A stretch of 64,000 bases of DNA from Streptomyces guryensis (GTDB lineage: Bacteria > Actinomycetota > Actinomycetes > Streptomycetales > Streptomycetaceae). The notes under the pieces were generated by a model that did no database searches, had not been told where the DNA came from, and worked only from the letters and a program-made list of their open reading frames with translations. Below are positions 8,217 through 16,596 of the stretch, piece by piece. The stretch is taken from NCBI RefSeq assembly GCF_021261325.1, contig NZ_JAJSBI010000029.1, positions 19,002 through 83,001 of the forward strand, read 5' to 3'. Position 1 is the stretch's first letter, and each line of letters starts with the position of its first letter. Both the position numbers and the translations under genes were made by a program.

Positions 8217-8435
8217 ATGATCAGCACGACCGGCACCCACTGCCCGCACTGCGGCTGGCCGGACGGAGCCGAGCCCTTCCAGGTGGTGTCGAGGCACAGC
8301 ACCGCGGCCGGCGGCACGGTGTGGACGCGTTGCGGCTGCGGCTCGCTGCAGGTCCGGGTGGTGGACGACCGCGGGATGCGCATCGTCTCGCGCAGCGCTC
8401 CCACGGAGCCTCAGTCCAGCTCGGCCGGCCGCTGA
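8217..8435 (+). CDS. Small zinc-ribbon-like protein
   Basis: This 72-residue protein has two cysteine knuckles, CPHCGW near residues 9-14 and TRCGCGS near residues 42-48, the pattern of a small zinc ribbon. The ATG follows CGAGGAG. No enzymatic domain is visible. It is divergent from a LysR regulator. Similar short proteins are common as hypothetical proteins in Streptomyces. Function is unknown; nucleic-acid or protein binding would be a guess from the fold. Confidence 0.7.
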   Translation: MISTTGTHCPHCGWPDGAEPFQVVSRHSTAAGGTVWTRCGCGSLQVRVVDDRGMRIVSRSAPTEPQSSSAGR

Positions 8436-8528
8436 ACGGCCCGCGCCGCGAAGCTCTCGATCCATGTGAACCCGCTCCTTCCGCCCAGCCACTGCGGCCG
8501 CGGCCGCTACCGGCGGGCTGCACGGCGG

Positions 8529-9524
8529 CTATACGGTACGGCTCGCCTCGGCCGCGGCCCGCTGCTCCTGGGCCACCTGCTCCTCCTGCTTCTTCGAGGC
8601 CCGCAGGCTGGTGATCGTCGTGACCGTCAGGACGAGGACGATGAAGCCGAGCGAGAAGGGGATGCTGATCTCCGGGACGTGGACGCCGGACTCGTGCAGC
8701 GCGTGCAGGACCAGCTTGACGCCGATGAAGCCGAGGATGATCGACAGGCCGTAGCTGAGGTGGACCAGCTTCTTCAGCAGGCCGCCGATCAGGAAGTACA
8801 GCTGCCTGAGGCCCATCAGCGCGAAGGCGTTGGCGGTGAAGACGATGTACGGGTCCTGGGTCAGGCCGTAGATGGCGGGGATCGAGTCCAGGGCGAACAG
8901 GACGTCGGTGGAGCCGATCGCCAGCATCACGACCAGCATCGGCGTCATCACGCGCTTGCCGTTCTGCTCGACCCACAGTTTGGTTCCGTGGTAGCGGTCC
9001 GCCACGCCGAAACGCTTCTCCACCATCTTCAGCAGCTTGTTCTCCTGGTACTCCTCCTCCTGCGCCTCCTTGCGGGCGTCCTGGATCAGCTTCCACGCGG
9101 TCCAGATCAGGAAGGCACCGAAGAGGTAGAACACCCAGGAGAAGGCGGAGATGATCGCCGCTCCGGCCGCGATGAAGCCCGCGCGCAGCACCAGGGCCAC
9201 CAGGACGCCGACCATCAGCACCCGCTGCTGGTACTGCGAGGGCACCGCGAACTTGCCCATGATCAGGACGAAGACGAAGAGGTTGTCGACGCTCAGCGAC
9301 TTCTCCGTGATGTACCCGGCGAAGAACTCTCCGGTGGGCCCGCCGCCACCGTAGAAATACACCCCGAGACCGAAGAGACAGGCCAGCACCACCCAGACGA
9401 TCGTCCAGGTCCCCGCTTCCTTGATGGACACGTCATGAGGCTTGCGCCCGACGAAGAAGTCGACGGCGACGAGCGCGCACAGGGCGGCGACGGTCAGCAG
9501 CCAAACGGTGAGGGATACGTTCAC
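8529..9524 (-). CDS. TerC-family integral membrane protein
   Basis: This protein of about 331 residues is a TerC/Alx-type polytopic membrane protein with seven or more hydrophobic segments and the family's acidic membrane motifs, DNLFVFVLIMGKF and STDVLFALDSIPAIYG. TerC proteins are linked to tellurite resistance and to metal (manganese, calcium) handling at the membrane. The GTG start at 9524 follows AGGAG at 8 bp; the longer frame would add a Pro-rich stretch without support. It stands alone, not in a ter operon, so the metal-ion role is more likely than tellurite resistance. Confidence 0.92.
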   Translation of the reverse strand: MNVSLTVWLLTVAALCALVAVDFFVGRKPHDVSIKEAGTWTIVWVVLACLFGLGVYFYGGGGPTGEFFAGYITEKSLSVDNLFVFVLIMGKFAVPSQYQQRVLMVGVLVALVLRAGFIAAGAAIISAFSWVFYLFGAFLIWTAWKLIQDARKEAQEEEYQENKLLKMVEKRFGVADRYHGTKLWVEQNGKRVMTPMLVVMLAIGSTDVLFALDSIPAIYGLTQDPYIVFTANAFALMGLRQLYFLIGGLLKKLVHLSYGLSIILGFIGVKLVLHALHESGVHVPEISIPFSLGFIVLVLTVTTITSLRASKKQEEQVAQEQRAAAEASRTV

Positions 9525-9738
9525 GGATGGCGCTCCTGGTACAGGTGGGGGATGTGACAGCGTTGTCGGCGGTCGTGAACTTTCCACCCTTCACAGGTGA
9601 ACAGAAGGCCATGAGCAGGTATCGGGCGGCCACCCGCCGTTCGGCGGGCAGGTTCCGCCGGACGGCGGCGGTCCGCACGGCGGTCGGTGCGTGAATCATG
9701 ACGGCCAGAGCCGCCGCGCCGTGTGTGAGGAGAGAGTC

Positions 9739-10713
9739 ATGCCCCTGGTCCCGCCCCCGTTCGATCCCGAACTTGCCGCAGCACTCGAACTGATCAAGGA
9801 CGTGGTGCATCCCGGTCTCACCCTCGACGAGATCGACCTGGTGCGCCAGGGTCCGGGCATCGAGATGCTCGCCCAGCTCGACCTGACCGCGGGCGGCTTC
9901 TTCGAGGTCGAGGACCGCACCGTGCCCGGCCCCGAGAACGCGCCCGACATCTCCCTGCTGATCTGCCGCCCCGCCGCCCCGTCACCCGCCGGTCCGCGGC
10001 CCGTCGTCTACCACGTCCACGGCGGCGGCCTGATCCTCGGCAACAACCGGGTCGGCGTGGACGTACCCCTGGCGTGGGCGCAGCAGCTGGACGCGGTCGT
10101 GGTGTCCGTGGAGTACCGGCTGGCACCGGAGCATCCGTATCCGGCGCAGATCGAGGACGTGTACGCCGGTCTGCTGTGGACGGCGGAGCACGCCGGGGAG
10201 ATCGGCGCCGACCCGGAGCGGATCGTGCTCGCGGGCGCCAGCGCGGGCGGCGGGCTGAGTGCGGCGCTGGCCCTGCTCACCCGGGACCGCAAGGGACCGC
10301 GGCCGGTCGGCCAGGTGCTGATGTGCCCGATGCTGGACGACCGCAACGACACCCCGTCCACGTACCAGATGGCGGGCCTCGGCGTCTGGGACCGCACGGC
10401 CAACGAGACCGGCTGGACGGCGCTGCTGGGTGAGGAGCGCGGCGGCCCGGACGTACCGCCGTATGCCGCGCCCGCCCGCGCCGAGGACCTGTCCGGTCTG
10501 CCTCCGGCCTTCCTGGACGTCGGTTCCGCGGAGACCTTCCGCGACGAGACCGTGGCCTACGCCTCCCGGATCTGGCAGGCCGGCGGGGTCGCCGAGCTGC
10601 ATGTGTGGCCGGGCGGCTTCCACGGCTTCGACGGCTTCGCCCCGCAGGCGACGCTGTCCCAAGCGGCTCGGGCGGCGCATCTGGACTGGCTGCGCAGGCT
10701 GCTGGCGCAGTAG
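9739..10713 (+). CDS. Alpha/beta hydrolase of the hormone-sensitive lipase family
   Basis: This 324-residue esterase has the HSL-family oxyanion motif HGGG at residues 94-97, the nucleophile Ser168 in GASAGGG, and the conserved acid and base regions GSAETFRDE and GGFHGFDGF near the C-terminus. It should hydrolyse short-chain carboxylic esters. No signal peptide is seen, so it is cytoplasmic. The ATG at 9739 follows GGAGAGAG. No obvious partner gene flanks it. Confidence 0.9.
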   Translation: MPLVPPPFDPELAAALELIKDVVHPGLTLDEIDLVRQGPGIEMLAQLDLTAGGFFEVEDRTVPGPENAPDISLLICRPAAPSPAGPRPVVYHVHGGGLILGNNRVGVDVPLAWAQQLDAVVVSVEYRLAPEHPYPAQIEDVYAGLLWTAEHAGEIGADPERIVLAGASAGGGLSAALALLTRDRKGPRPVGQVLMCPMLDDRNDTPSTYQMAGLGVWDRTANETGWTALLGEERGGPDVPPYAAPARAEDLSGLPPAFLDVGSAETFRDETVAYASRIWQAGGVAELHVWPGGFHGFDGFAPQATLSQAARAAHLDWLRRLLAQ

Positions 10714-10729
10714 GCGGTGCGGGCGGCGG

Positions 10730-11053
10730 TCAGGAGCGTTCCTCGGCCGCCGCTCCTGTGCGGTTGCCGAGGAGGCGCAGGCCCAGCGGGGTCACGCTGT
10801 GCAGGGCCGCGGCGGGGGCACGGGCGTGGATCGTCAGCAGTCCGATCTCGGTGCGCAACCGGCTGCGCGGCGTGCTCAGCACCCGGTCGATCCCCGCTCG
10901 CACGCCGCCGGTCCGCGGGGCGGGAGGCGGCGGGGTGAGGAAATCCGGGAAGTACGGGGAGCGGGGCGGTACGAGGTCGCACAGGGCGCGGACCGTCTGG
11001 TCGATGCGCAACTGCTGACCCCCGCTGGTCGGTGCGCAACTGCTCACGCGCAC
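10730..11053 (-). pseudogene. Remnant of a winged-helix (ArsR-like, DUF5937-type) regulator
   Basis: The minus frame reads LRIDQTVRALCDLVPPRSPYFPDFLTPP and then GIDRVLSTPRSRLRTEIGLL, which resembles the N-terminal domain of Streptomyces ArsR-like regulators with a DUF5937 region. The rest of the protein, including the HTH, is missing and the reading ends after about 107 codons. No ribosome site was found. I read it as a truncated, dead copy, with moderate uncertainty. Confidence 0.4.
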
Positions 11054-11143
11054 CGACCACCGGCCCCACCGGTGTCCGGCCGCACCGCTTGCGCGGTGCG
11101 GCCGGAGTGCCGCGGGCGCTCCTCACGGAGTCCGCCATGGCGC

Positions 11144-12178
11144 ATGATGGGCCGTATGAAAGAGCTGGCCGGGCGCATGACCGCGCTGGATCCCGACGCC
11201 GGTGCCGCCGTCCGGGTCATCGCCTACTTCGACCGTCTGGCCGAGACCAGGGCCGGTCTGGAGGCCCTGGTGCGCGGGGCGGCCGTGCTGGCCGGCTGTC
11301 CGGCGCGGCTCGTCGACGCCGGCCGACGTGTACGGGTGCGGGTCGAACCCGACGGCACACGCAAGGACACCGAAGCGCCGCCCGAGCCGGAGTGGCCCTG
11401 CGCGGCACTGGAGCCCGGCGGTGCGCCGGCCCTCTGGCTGGAACGGGCGGGGACCGGGCCGAGCGTGGTGGACGCGGTGATCCTGGAGCGTGCCGCCGGT
11501 GCGATACGGCTGGTGCTGGACCGCACCCGGGGCCGCGCCCCCGCCTCCCCCGCCGACGACCCGGCGCTGATCGAGACACTGCTCGACGCCACGGTGCCCG
11601 AGCCGGTCCGGTCGCACGCGGCCCGCCGCCTCGGCGTCGACCCCGCCGACCCTGCCGTACGGATCCGCGCCCTTGCCCCCGGCGACGGGCCGCCGCGCCT
11701 CCTGACAGCCCGGGCGGGCGCCCGCCCGGCCGACGCCGAACTGCCCGCCGGTCGCCTCGGTGTGGGCCCCGCCGTCCCCGTGCTCGACCTGCCGGGCTCC
11801 TGGGCCGCGGCCCGCACGGCCCTGCGGTTCACGGCCGAGGGCACACCACGGGACCCCGGCCCGCGTGTGGTGTACGCCGACGAGCTGGGCGGCGTCGCGC
11901 TGCTCGCGGACGTCGTCGTACCGGGTGCCGAGCCGCCGCCCGACGTGCGGGCCCTGGAAGCGGCGGCGGGCGCGGTGCCCGGAATGCTGGCCACGCTGCA
12001 CGCCGTGGCCGCCACCGCGAGCCAGCGGGCGGCGGCCGCCGAGATCAACGTGCACCACTCCACACTCCAGGACCGCCTGACCCAGGCCGAGCACCTGCTC
12101 GGCTGGCCGTTGCGCACCCCGCAGGGCCGGCTCAGGCTGCAACTGGCGCTGACGATGCGGCACTTGGCGCGGCCGTAG
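11144..12178 (+). CDS. PucR/CdaR-type helix-turn-helix regulator
   Basis: This protein of about 344 residues ends with the PucR-type C-terminal HTH: AAAEINVHHSTLQDRLTQAEHLLGW, then LRLQLALTMRHL. The N-terminal two thirds is a divergent, Ala/Arg-rich sensor region without a named domain. The start is uncertain (ATG at 11144, 11147 or 11156), with GGAG at 11127-11130. A short hairpin, AGCCCC/GGGGCT, overlaps the stop codon. The target is not evident, since the neighbours on both sides are remnants. Confidence 0.8.
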   Translation: MMGRMKELAGRMTALDPDAGAAVRVIAYFDRLAETRAGLEALVRGAAVLAGCPARLVDAGRRVRVRVEPDGTRKDTEAPPEPEWPCAALEPGGAPALWLERAGTGPSVVDAVILERAAGAIRLVLDRTRGRAPASPADDPALIETLLDATVPEPVRSHAARRLGVDPADPAVRIRALAPGDGPPRLLTARAGARPADAELPAGRLGVGPAVPVLDLPGSWAAARTALRFTAEGTPRDPGPRVVYADELGGVALLADVVVPGAEPPPDVRALEAAAGAVPGMLATLHAVAATASQRAAAAEINVHHSTLQDRLTQAEHLLGWPLRTPQGRLRLQLALTMRHLARP

Positions 12179-12196
12179 CCCCTCGACGCACGGGGC

Positions 12197-12534
12197 TCAG
12201 CGCAACTCGTGGACCACCCTGGATCTCGCCGTCGACGTGGGGGGTTGCACTCGTCGAGTTCCTCGGCCGGCACCCACAGTCCGAGGATCGTCTCGCCGCC
12301 GGCCTGCCGCACGGGGTACCGGCCGAGGAACTCCGTGCCGGCCTCGAAACGGGTGCCGAAACCGGCGCCGTCGTGCTTGACGTTCCGATCCCGCGCGATC
12401 TTGATGGCGTGGTCCTCGTTGAGCACCGGGTAGAAGATCGGCTGCTCGGGCAACCGGGGCGGCCATGCGCGCCACTCCAGCTCACGGACCAGGTCCAGCA
12501 CCTCGGGGCCGGTGGAGCACCACAGGGTCGTCGT
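12197..12534 (-). pseudogene. Pseudogene of a small Streptomyces hypothetical protein (lost start, two frameshifts)
   Basis: The minus strand encodes TTLWCSTGPEVLDLVRELEW, then WPPRLPEQPIFYPVLNE and the core GRYPVRQAGGETILGLWVPAEELDE, which looks like a common actinobacterial protein of about 110 residues. The expected initiator is ACG at 12534 where ATG would be natural, with no other good start. Two frameshifts near 12215-12240 separate the tail HVDGEI and VVHELR from the rest. The natural stop TGA is still present at 12197. These features together indicate decay, not just a sequencing slip. Confidence 0.55.
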
Positions 12535-12669
12535 CGGGCGGGGGCGGGTCTGGCGTTCGCTTTCCGGAGGGTTCGGCCGTCGCTGCGGCCGCTCGGGAAC
12601 CGGACGATACCGGCGCGGCCGGTGCAGCGGCCAAGGGGTTTCGGGCGGCGACCGCGTGGTTCCGGGCGG

Positions 12670-13203
12670 CTACCGGAGGGCGAAGGACCCCCGGTGCCGC
12701 CAGTGGGTGCCGTCATGGGCCACGAGGTCGACCGTGGGCACGCGAGCCGTGAAGGGGAGGGCGGGGCGCAGGCCCGCCTCGATCTCGTCCAGGGTCACGT
12801 CGTCCTGGCCCTGGGCGACCGTCAGATGCGGGTGGGGGTCGTACTTCCCGCCGTAGGGCGGGGCTTGCGGCCAGCGGTCGACGACCGCCTCGGTGAGCCG
12901 GCGGAACGGAGCGTCGGGGGTGGGCGCGAGGAAGCACACCCCGGGAAACCGTCCGGATTCCTCGAACCGGACCTCGAAGGAGCGATGACGCCCGAAGATC
13001 TCGTCCAGGTCGGCGAAGGTCCCCGCGTCGACGACGGAGGCGGGCAGGAAGGGGAAGAGCACGGTGACATGGGCCGGGACACCGGCGCGGGCAGCGGGGT
13101 CGAAGCGGTCCCGCCAGGGCCGGACCAGGGGTTCCGCCTCGGGTACGGGCACGACCAGCGCCGTCTGCCCCGCTTTGAAACGACCGGATTCCTCGTCTGC
13201 CAT
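12670..13203 (-). CDS. 2'-5' RNA ligase family protein
   Basis: This 177-residue protein has the paired HxT motifs of the 2H phosphoesterase superfamily: HVTVLFPF near residue 45 and HPHLTVAQG near residue 120. Such proteins act on 2'-5' linkages or cyclic phosphates in RNA or nucleotides; the bacterial substrate is mostly unknown. Length fits the family. It is divergent from the MarR gene at 13339. Confidence 0.85.
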   Translation of the reverse strand: MADEESGRFKAGQTALVVPVPEAEPLVRPWRDRFDPAARAGVPAHVTVLFPFLPASVVDAGTFADLDEIFGRHRSFEVRFEESGRFPGVCFLAPTPDAPFRRLTEAVVDRWPQAPPYGGKYDPHPHLTVAQGQDDVTLDEIEAGLRPALPFTARVPTVDLVAHDGTHWRHRGSFALR

Positions 13204-13338
13204 GCCATGGGTCTACCAGCCGGACCCCTGCCACCGCGAGTCAGTGTACTTGTATACGCGCCATATCAGCTCTCGCTGACAATTTCACAGATGCCCTATC
13301 CTGGACCCCAGGCACTTCGGGACGGAGGACCCAGACCC

Positions 13339-13797
13339 ATGACCGCGACGGACCCGGCGCTCACCGCGCTCGCCTCCAGCTGGTCCGCCCTGTCGGTGCT
13401 GCACGGCCGGATCGAGGCCCATATCGAGCGCGCCCTGCAGGCCGGGCACGACCTGAGCGTGCGCGAGTACTCCCTGCTGGACGTCCTGAGCCGGCAGCAC
13501 GACGGAGAGGGCGGGCACCTGCAGATGAAGCAGGTCGCCGACGCGGTCGTCCTCAGCCAGAGCGCCACGACCCGGCTGGTCACCCGCCTGGAGGACCGCG
13601 GGCTGCTGACCCGGTACCTGTGCCCCACCGACCGGCGCGGCATCTACACCAACGTCACCGAGGCCGGCCTCGGGCTCCTGGAGCAGGCCCGCCCGACCAA
13701 CGAGGCGGCCTTGCGCGAGGCCCTCGACGAGGCCGCCCAGAACTCGGAGCTCGCGCCGCTCGTCGAAGCGGTCGAGACGCTCCGCGTTCCCGCCTGA
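13339..13797 (+). CDS. MarR-family transcriptional regulator
   Basis: This 152-residue regulator has the MarR winged helix, visible as LQMKQVADAVVLSQSATTRLVTRLEDRGLLTR with the wing CPTDRRGIYTNVTEAG. GGAGG lies 10 bp before the ATG. It precedes an MFS exporter gene on the same strand, and a 22-bp imperfect palindrome lies between the two (13884-13905). It probably represses the exporter and responds to a small aromatic or drug-like ligand. Confidence 0.9.
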   Translation: MTATDPALTALASSWSALSVLHGRIEAHIERALQAGHDLSVREYSLLDVLSRQHDGEGGHLQMKQVADAVVLSQSATTRLVTRLEDRGLLTRYLCPTDRRGIYTNVTEAGLGLLEQARPTNEAALREALDEAAQNSELAPLVEAVETLRVPA

Positions 13798-13883
13798 CAC
13801 CGAGACCTCCGCAGCCGGGTTCCGTCACTGCGGGGGTTTTCGTTTGCATGGATACTTGCAGACACCTACTACCCGCTCAGGCC

Positions 13884-13905
13884 GTTGAGTGCACTTGCAC
13901 TTAAC
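13884..13905. promoter_or_regulatory. Candidate MarR operator upstream of MFS exporter
   Basis: An imperfect palindrome with arms GTTGAGTGCA and TGCACTTAAC and a 2-bp centre; only one base pair breaks the symmetry. It lies 64 bp upstream of the exporter start. Size and position suit a MarR dimer. Confidence 0.6.
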
Positions 13906-13969
13906 ACGCGTCTGCAATTATTGTCGACGCCTGTAAGCGATACATGCAATCGCCTGGAAGGTACTTCCC

Positions 13970-15181
13970 ATGCCTCTCGCCCTCCTGGCCCTCGCCATCG
14001 GGGCCTTCGGGATCGGCACCACGGAATTCGTGATCATGGGCGTGCTGCCCGAGGTCGCGGGTGAGTTCGGTGTCTCCATCCCCACCGCCGGCCGGCTCGT
14101 CTCCGGCTACGCCCTGGGCGTCGTGTTCGGAGCGCCCCTGCTGACGGTCCTGGGCACCAAGGTCTCCCGCAAGAAAATGCTCATGTTCCTCATGGGCCTG
14201 TTCGTGCTGGGCAACGCCCTGTCCGCGTGCGCCCCCACCTTCGGCGCCATGCTCGCCGGCCGGGTGATCGCCTCGCTGGCGCACGGCGCGTTCTTCGGTA
14301 TCGGTTCGGTGGTCGCGGCCGATCTGGTCGCGCCGCAGAAGAAGGCGTCCGCGATCTCGCTGATGTTCACGGGCCTGACCGTCGCCAACATCGTGGGCGT
14401 CCCGCTGGGCACCTACGTCGGCCAGGCCGCCGGGTGGCGGGTCACCTTCACCGCCGTCGCCGCGCTCGGCATCGCGGGGTTCCTCGGGGTCGCGAAGCTG
14501 GTGCCCGAGCTGGGCCGCCCGGAGTCCGGCACCATCCGCAGCGAGTTCGCCGCCTTCCGCAACGTGCAGGTCTGGATCGCGATGGCGATGACCGTCCTGG
14601 GCTTCGGCGGGGTGTTCGCCGCGATCACCTACATCACGCCGATGACGACCGAGGTCGCCGGCTACTCGGCCGGTGCGGTGACGTGGCTGCTGGTGCTGTT
14701 CGGGGCCGGGATGTTCCTGGGGAACCTGGTGGGCGGGCGCTTCGCCGACCGTGCCCTCATGCCCATGCTGTTCACCGCGCTCGGTGCCCTGTCCCTGGCG
14801 CTGCTGCTGTTCACCGCCACCGCCCAGCACAAGGTTCTCGCCGCGCTCACCGTGACGCTGATCGGTGCGCTGGGCTTCGCCACCGTGCCTCCGCTGCAGA
14901 AGTGGGTGCTCGACCATGCCTCGGCCGCCCCGACACTGGCGTCCGCAGCCAACATCGGCGCCTTCAACCTCGGCAACGCGCTGTCAGCGTGGCTCGGCGG
15001 CGTCGTCATCTCGGCGGGGCTCGGCTACACGGCACCGAGCTGGGTCGGCGCCCTGCTCGCGGGCAGCGCGCTGCTCCTGTCCTTCCTGGCGGCCTTCCTC
15101 GACCGCCGCACCCGTCGGTCCGGCCGTGTCGTGGCCGCATCCACACCGGCCGAGCAGCTCCCGGCCCCCGTAAGGCACTGA
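13970..15181 (+). CDS. MFS transporter (AraJ/CmlR-like drug exporter)
   Basis: This 403-residue protein has twelve hydrophobic segments and the start pattern ALLALAIGAFGIGTTEFVIMGVLPEVA typical of the AraJ/chloramphenicol-exporter branch of the major facilitator family. It should export a small molecule by proton antiport at the plasma membrane. A 5-bp inverted repeat GGAAG-GTA-CTTCC overlaps the ribosome site. The MarR gene upstream and the palindrome between them suggest ligand-induced expression. The substrate is unknown. Confidence 0.9.
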   Translation: MPLALLALAIGAFGIGTTEFVIMGVLPEVAGEFGVSIPTAGRLVSGYALGVVFGAPLLTVLGTKVSRKKMLMFLMGLFVLGNALSACAPTFGAMLAGRVIASLAHGAFFGIGSVVAADLVAPQKKASAISLMFTGLTVANIVGVPLGTYVGQAAGWRVTFTAVAALGIAGFLGVAKLVPELGRPESGTIRSEFAAFRNVQVWIAMAMTVLGFGGVFAAITYITPMTTEVAGYSAGAVTWLLVLFGAGMFLGNLVGGRFADRALMPMLFTALGALSLALLLFTATAQHKVLAALTVTLIGALGFATVPPLQKWVLDHASAAPTLASAANIGAFNLGNALSAWLGGVVISAGLGYTAPSWVGALLAGSALLLSFLAAFLDRRTRRSGRVVAASTPAEQLPAPVRH

Positions 15182-15189
15182 TCCATCCC

Positions 15190-15490
15190 GGGGGCCGATG
15201 CCACCGCCGCGGTGCGGGCCGCACTGGACGCCGGGCAGCGGTGCGTCGACACGGCCGCCGTCCACGGCAACGGGGCCGGCGTCGGCACCGCCCTCGCCTC
15301 CGGGCCTGGAGTACGTCGGCCTGTGCCTCATCCGCCAGCCCCGCTCCGGCCCGCGATCTGTACCGGGAGCCTCACTCGCCTGTATCAGCGAGGACATCGA
15401 GGTCTTCGACTCCGCGGCTTCGACTCCGTCCTCGGCGACGAGGAGATGACCGCGGTGGCCGCCCTCGACCGGGGCCCGCAGGGGCGGCTG
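15190..15490 (+). pseudogene. Aldo/keto reductase pseudogene fragments
   Basis: Pieces of an aldo/keto reductase are spread over different frames: AVRAALDAGQRCVDTAAVHGNG with GVGTALASG (the N-terminal cofactor/Asp region), LEYVGLCLIRQP (middle strand), and SEDIEVFD followed in another frame by EEMTAVAALDRGP (C-terminal helix). Catalytic Lys and His regions are missing. An original gene of about 270 codons has been reduced to 300 bp by deletions and frameshifts. Confidence 0.7.
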
Positions 15491-15510
15491 CGGCTGCCGG
15501 TTCGAGGCCG

Positions 15511-16431
15511 TCACTGGGCCCATTTCGGGGTCCAGGTGTCCGCGTCCGGCCGGACCGTGCCGAGGTGTGCGCGAAGCGACGCCAGCGCCGGATGCGGGTT
15601 GTCCGTGCGCCAGACCAGCGAGTGCGGGTAGACAGGCGTGGGGTCGCGCACGGGGATGCGGCGCAGGTCGTGGTCGGCCGGCCAGACCATGCGGGTCTGT
15701 ACGCCGACGAAGGTCGCGAGCAGCGAGGAGTCGGCGATGGTGTCGAGGAGCGGTTCGGTGCCGAAGTCGGGACCGGTGACCTCGATGGTGAAGCCGAAGG
15801 CCGCGGCGAGGTCGTCGTAGAAGGCGGCCCATTCGGTGCCGGCGACGTTGCCGGGCATCCAGATCCGGTGCCCGGCCAGCTGGGCCGGGGTGACCGCGCG
15901 GGCCGCGGCGAGCGCGTGCCGGGGGCCGGCCAGGAGTTCGAGGGGCTCGTCGTGGACGCGGGCCGCCTCGATGCCCTCGGGCAGCTGCCGCGTGGGGAGG
16001 GTGACGGCGCGGAAGGACGCGTCGATCGTGCCGGAGCGCACCGCGGAGATCGCCGCGTCGGCGTCGAAGAGCGTCACGACGTCGAGGGCTGCGTCGGGGT
16101 GGGAGCGGTGGAAGTCCCGTACCAGGTCCGCCGGGGCGAGCCGACGGCCGATCACGTCGACGCGCAGTGCACGGCGGCCGGGCCGTACGGAGGCCGCGGC
16201 GCGTTCCTCGGCCTGCAGGAGTTCGCGGGCGTGGGGCAGGAAGACCTGGCCGTCGACGGTGAGCTGGACCCCGCGCGCGGTCCGGGTGAAAAGCCGCGCG
16301 GCAAGGTCCTTCTCCAGCGCGGCGACCCGCTTGGACACGGCCTGCTGGGTGACGTCCAGGCCGAGAGCTGCTTCCCGGAACTGTCCGGCGTCCGCGACGG
16401 CCACGAAAGTGCGCACTGCGTCGATGTCCAC
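15511..16431 (-). CDS. LysR-family transcriptional regulator
   Basis: This 306-residue regulator starts MDIDAVRTFVAVADAGQFREAALGL and continues with the HTH DVTQQAVSKRVAALEKDLAARLF, followed by the LysR effector domain. It is divergent from the MFS gene at 16597. Its 3' end abuts the aldo/keto reductase remnant, which may once have been part of its regulon. Two tandem 22-bp repeats lie directly upstream of its start. Confidence 0.9.
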   Translation of the reverse strand: MDIDAVRTFVAVADAGQFREAALGLDVTQQAVSKRVAALEKDLAARLFTRTARGVQLTVDGQVFLPHARELLQAEERAAASVRPGRRALRVDVIGRRLAPADLVRDFHRSHPDAALDVVTLFDADAAISAVRSGTIDASFRAVTLPTRQLPEGIEAARVHDEPLELLAGPRHALAAARAVTPAQLAGHRIWMPGNVAGTEWAAFYDDLAAAFGFTIEVTGPDFGTEPLLDTIADSSLLATFVGVQTRMVWPADHDLRRIPVRDPTPVYPHSLVWRTDNPHPALASLRAHLGTVRPDADTWTPKWAQ

Positions 16432-16440
16432 GCAGCCCTT

Positions 16441-16484
16441 TCTACAGCGTCTGACGGTCGGCTCTATAGCGTCTGACGGTCGGC
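16441..16484. repeat. Two tandem 22-bp units in LysR/MFS divergent promoter
   Basis: Units 16441-16462 and 16463-16484 are identical except for one C/T change; both contain AGCGTCTGACGGTCGG. They begin 10 bp upstream of the LysR start. They may be paired regulator sites on the same face of the helix (about two turns apart) or a recent duplication. Confidence 0.6.
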
Positions 16485-16596
16485 CGACCTACAACTTCGG
16501 GTTGTCGGATGACCGGCGCGTCGGTTGTTTGCCCCCACACCGTGCGACCGGCTTTGATGTCGCCGGTCGGGATTCGGGCGGGGCGGGGAGGCTGGC

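Noticed and set aside
8529..9524. TerC as part of a tellurite resistance operon
   Set aside because: No terB, terD, terE or terZ genes flank it.
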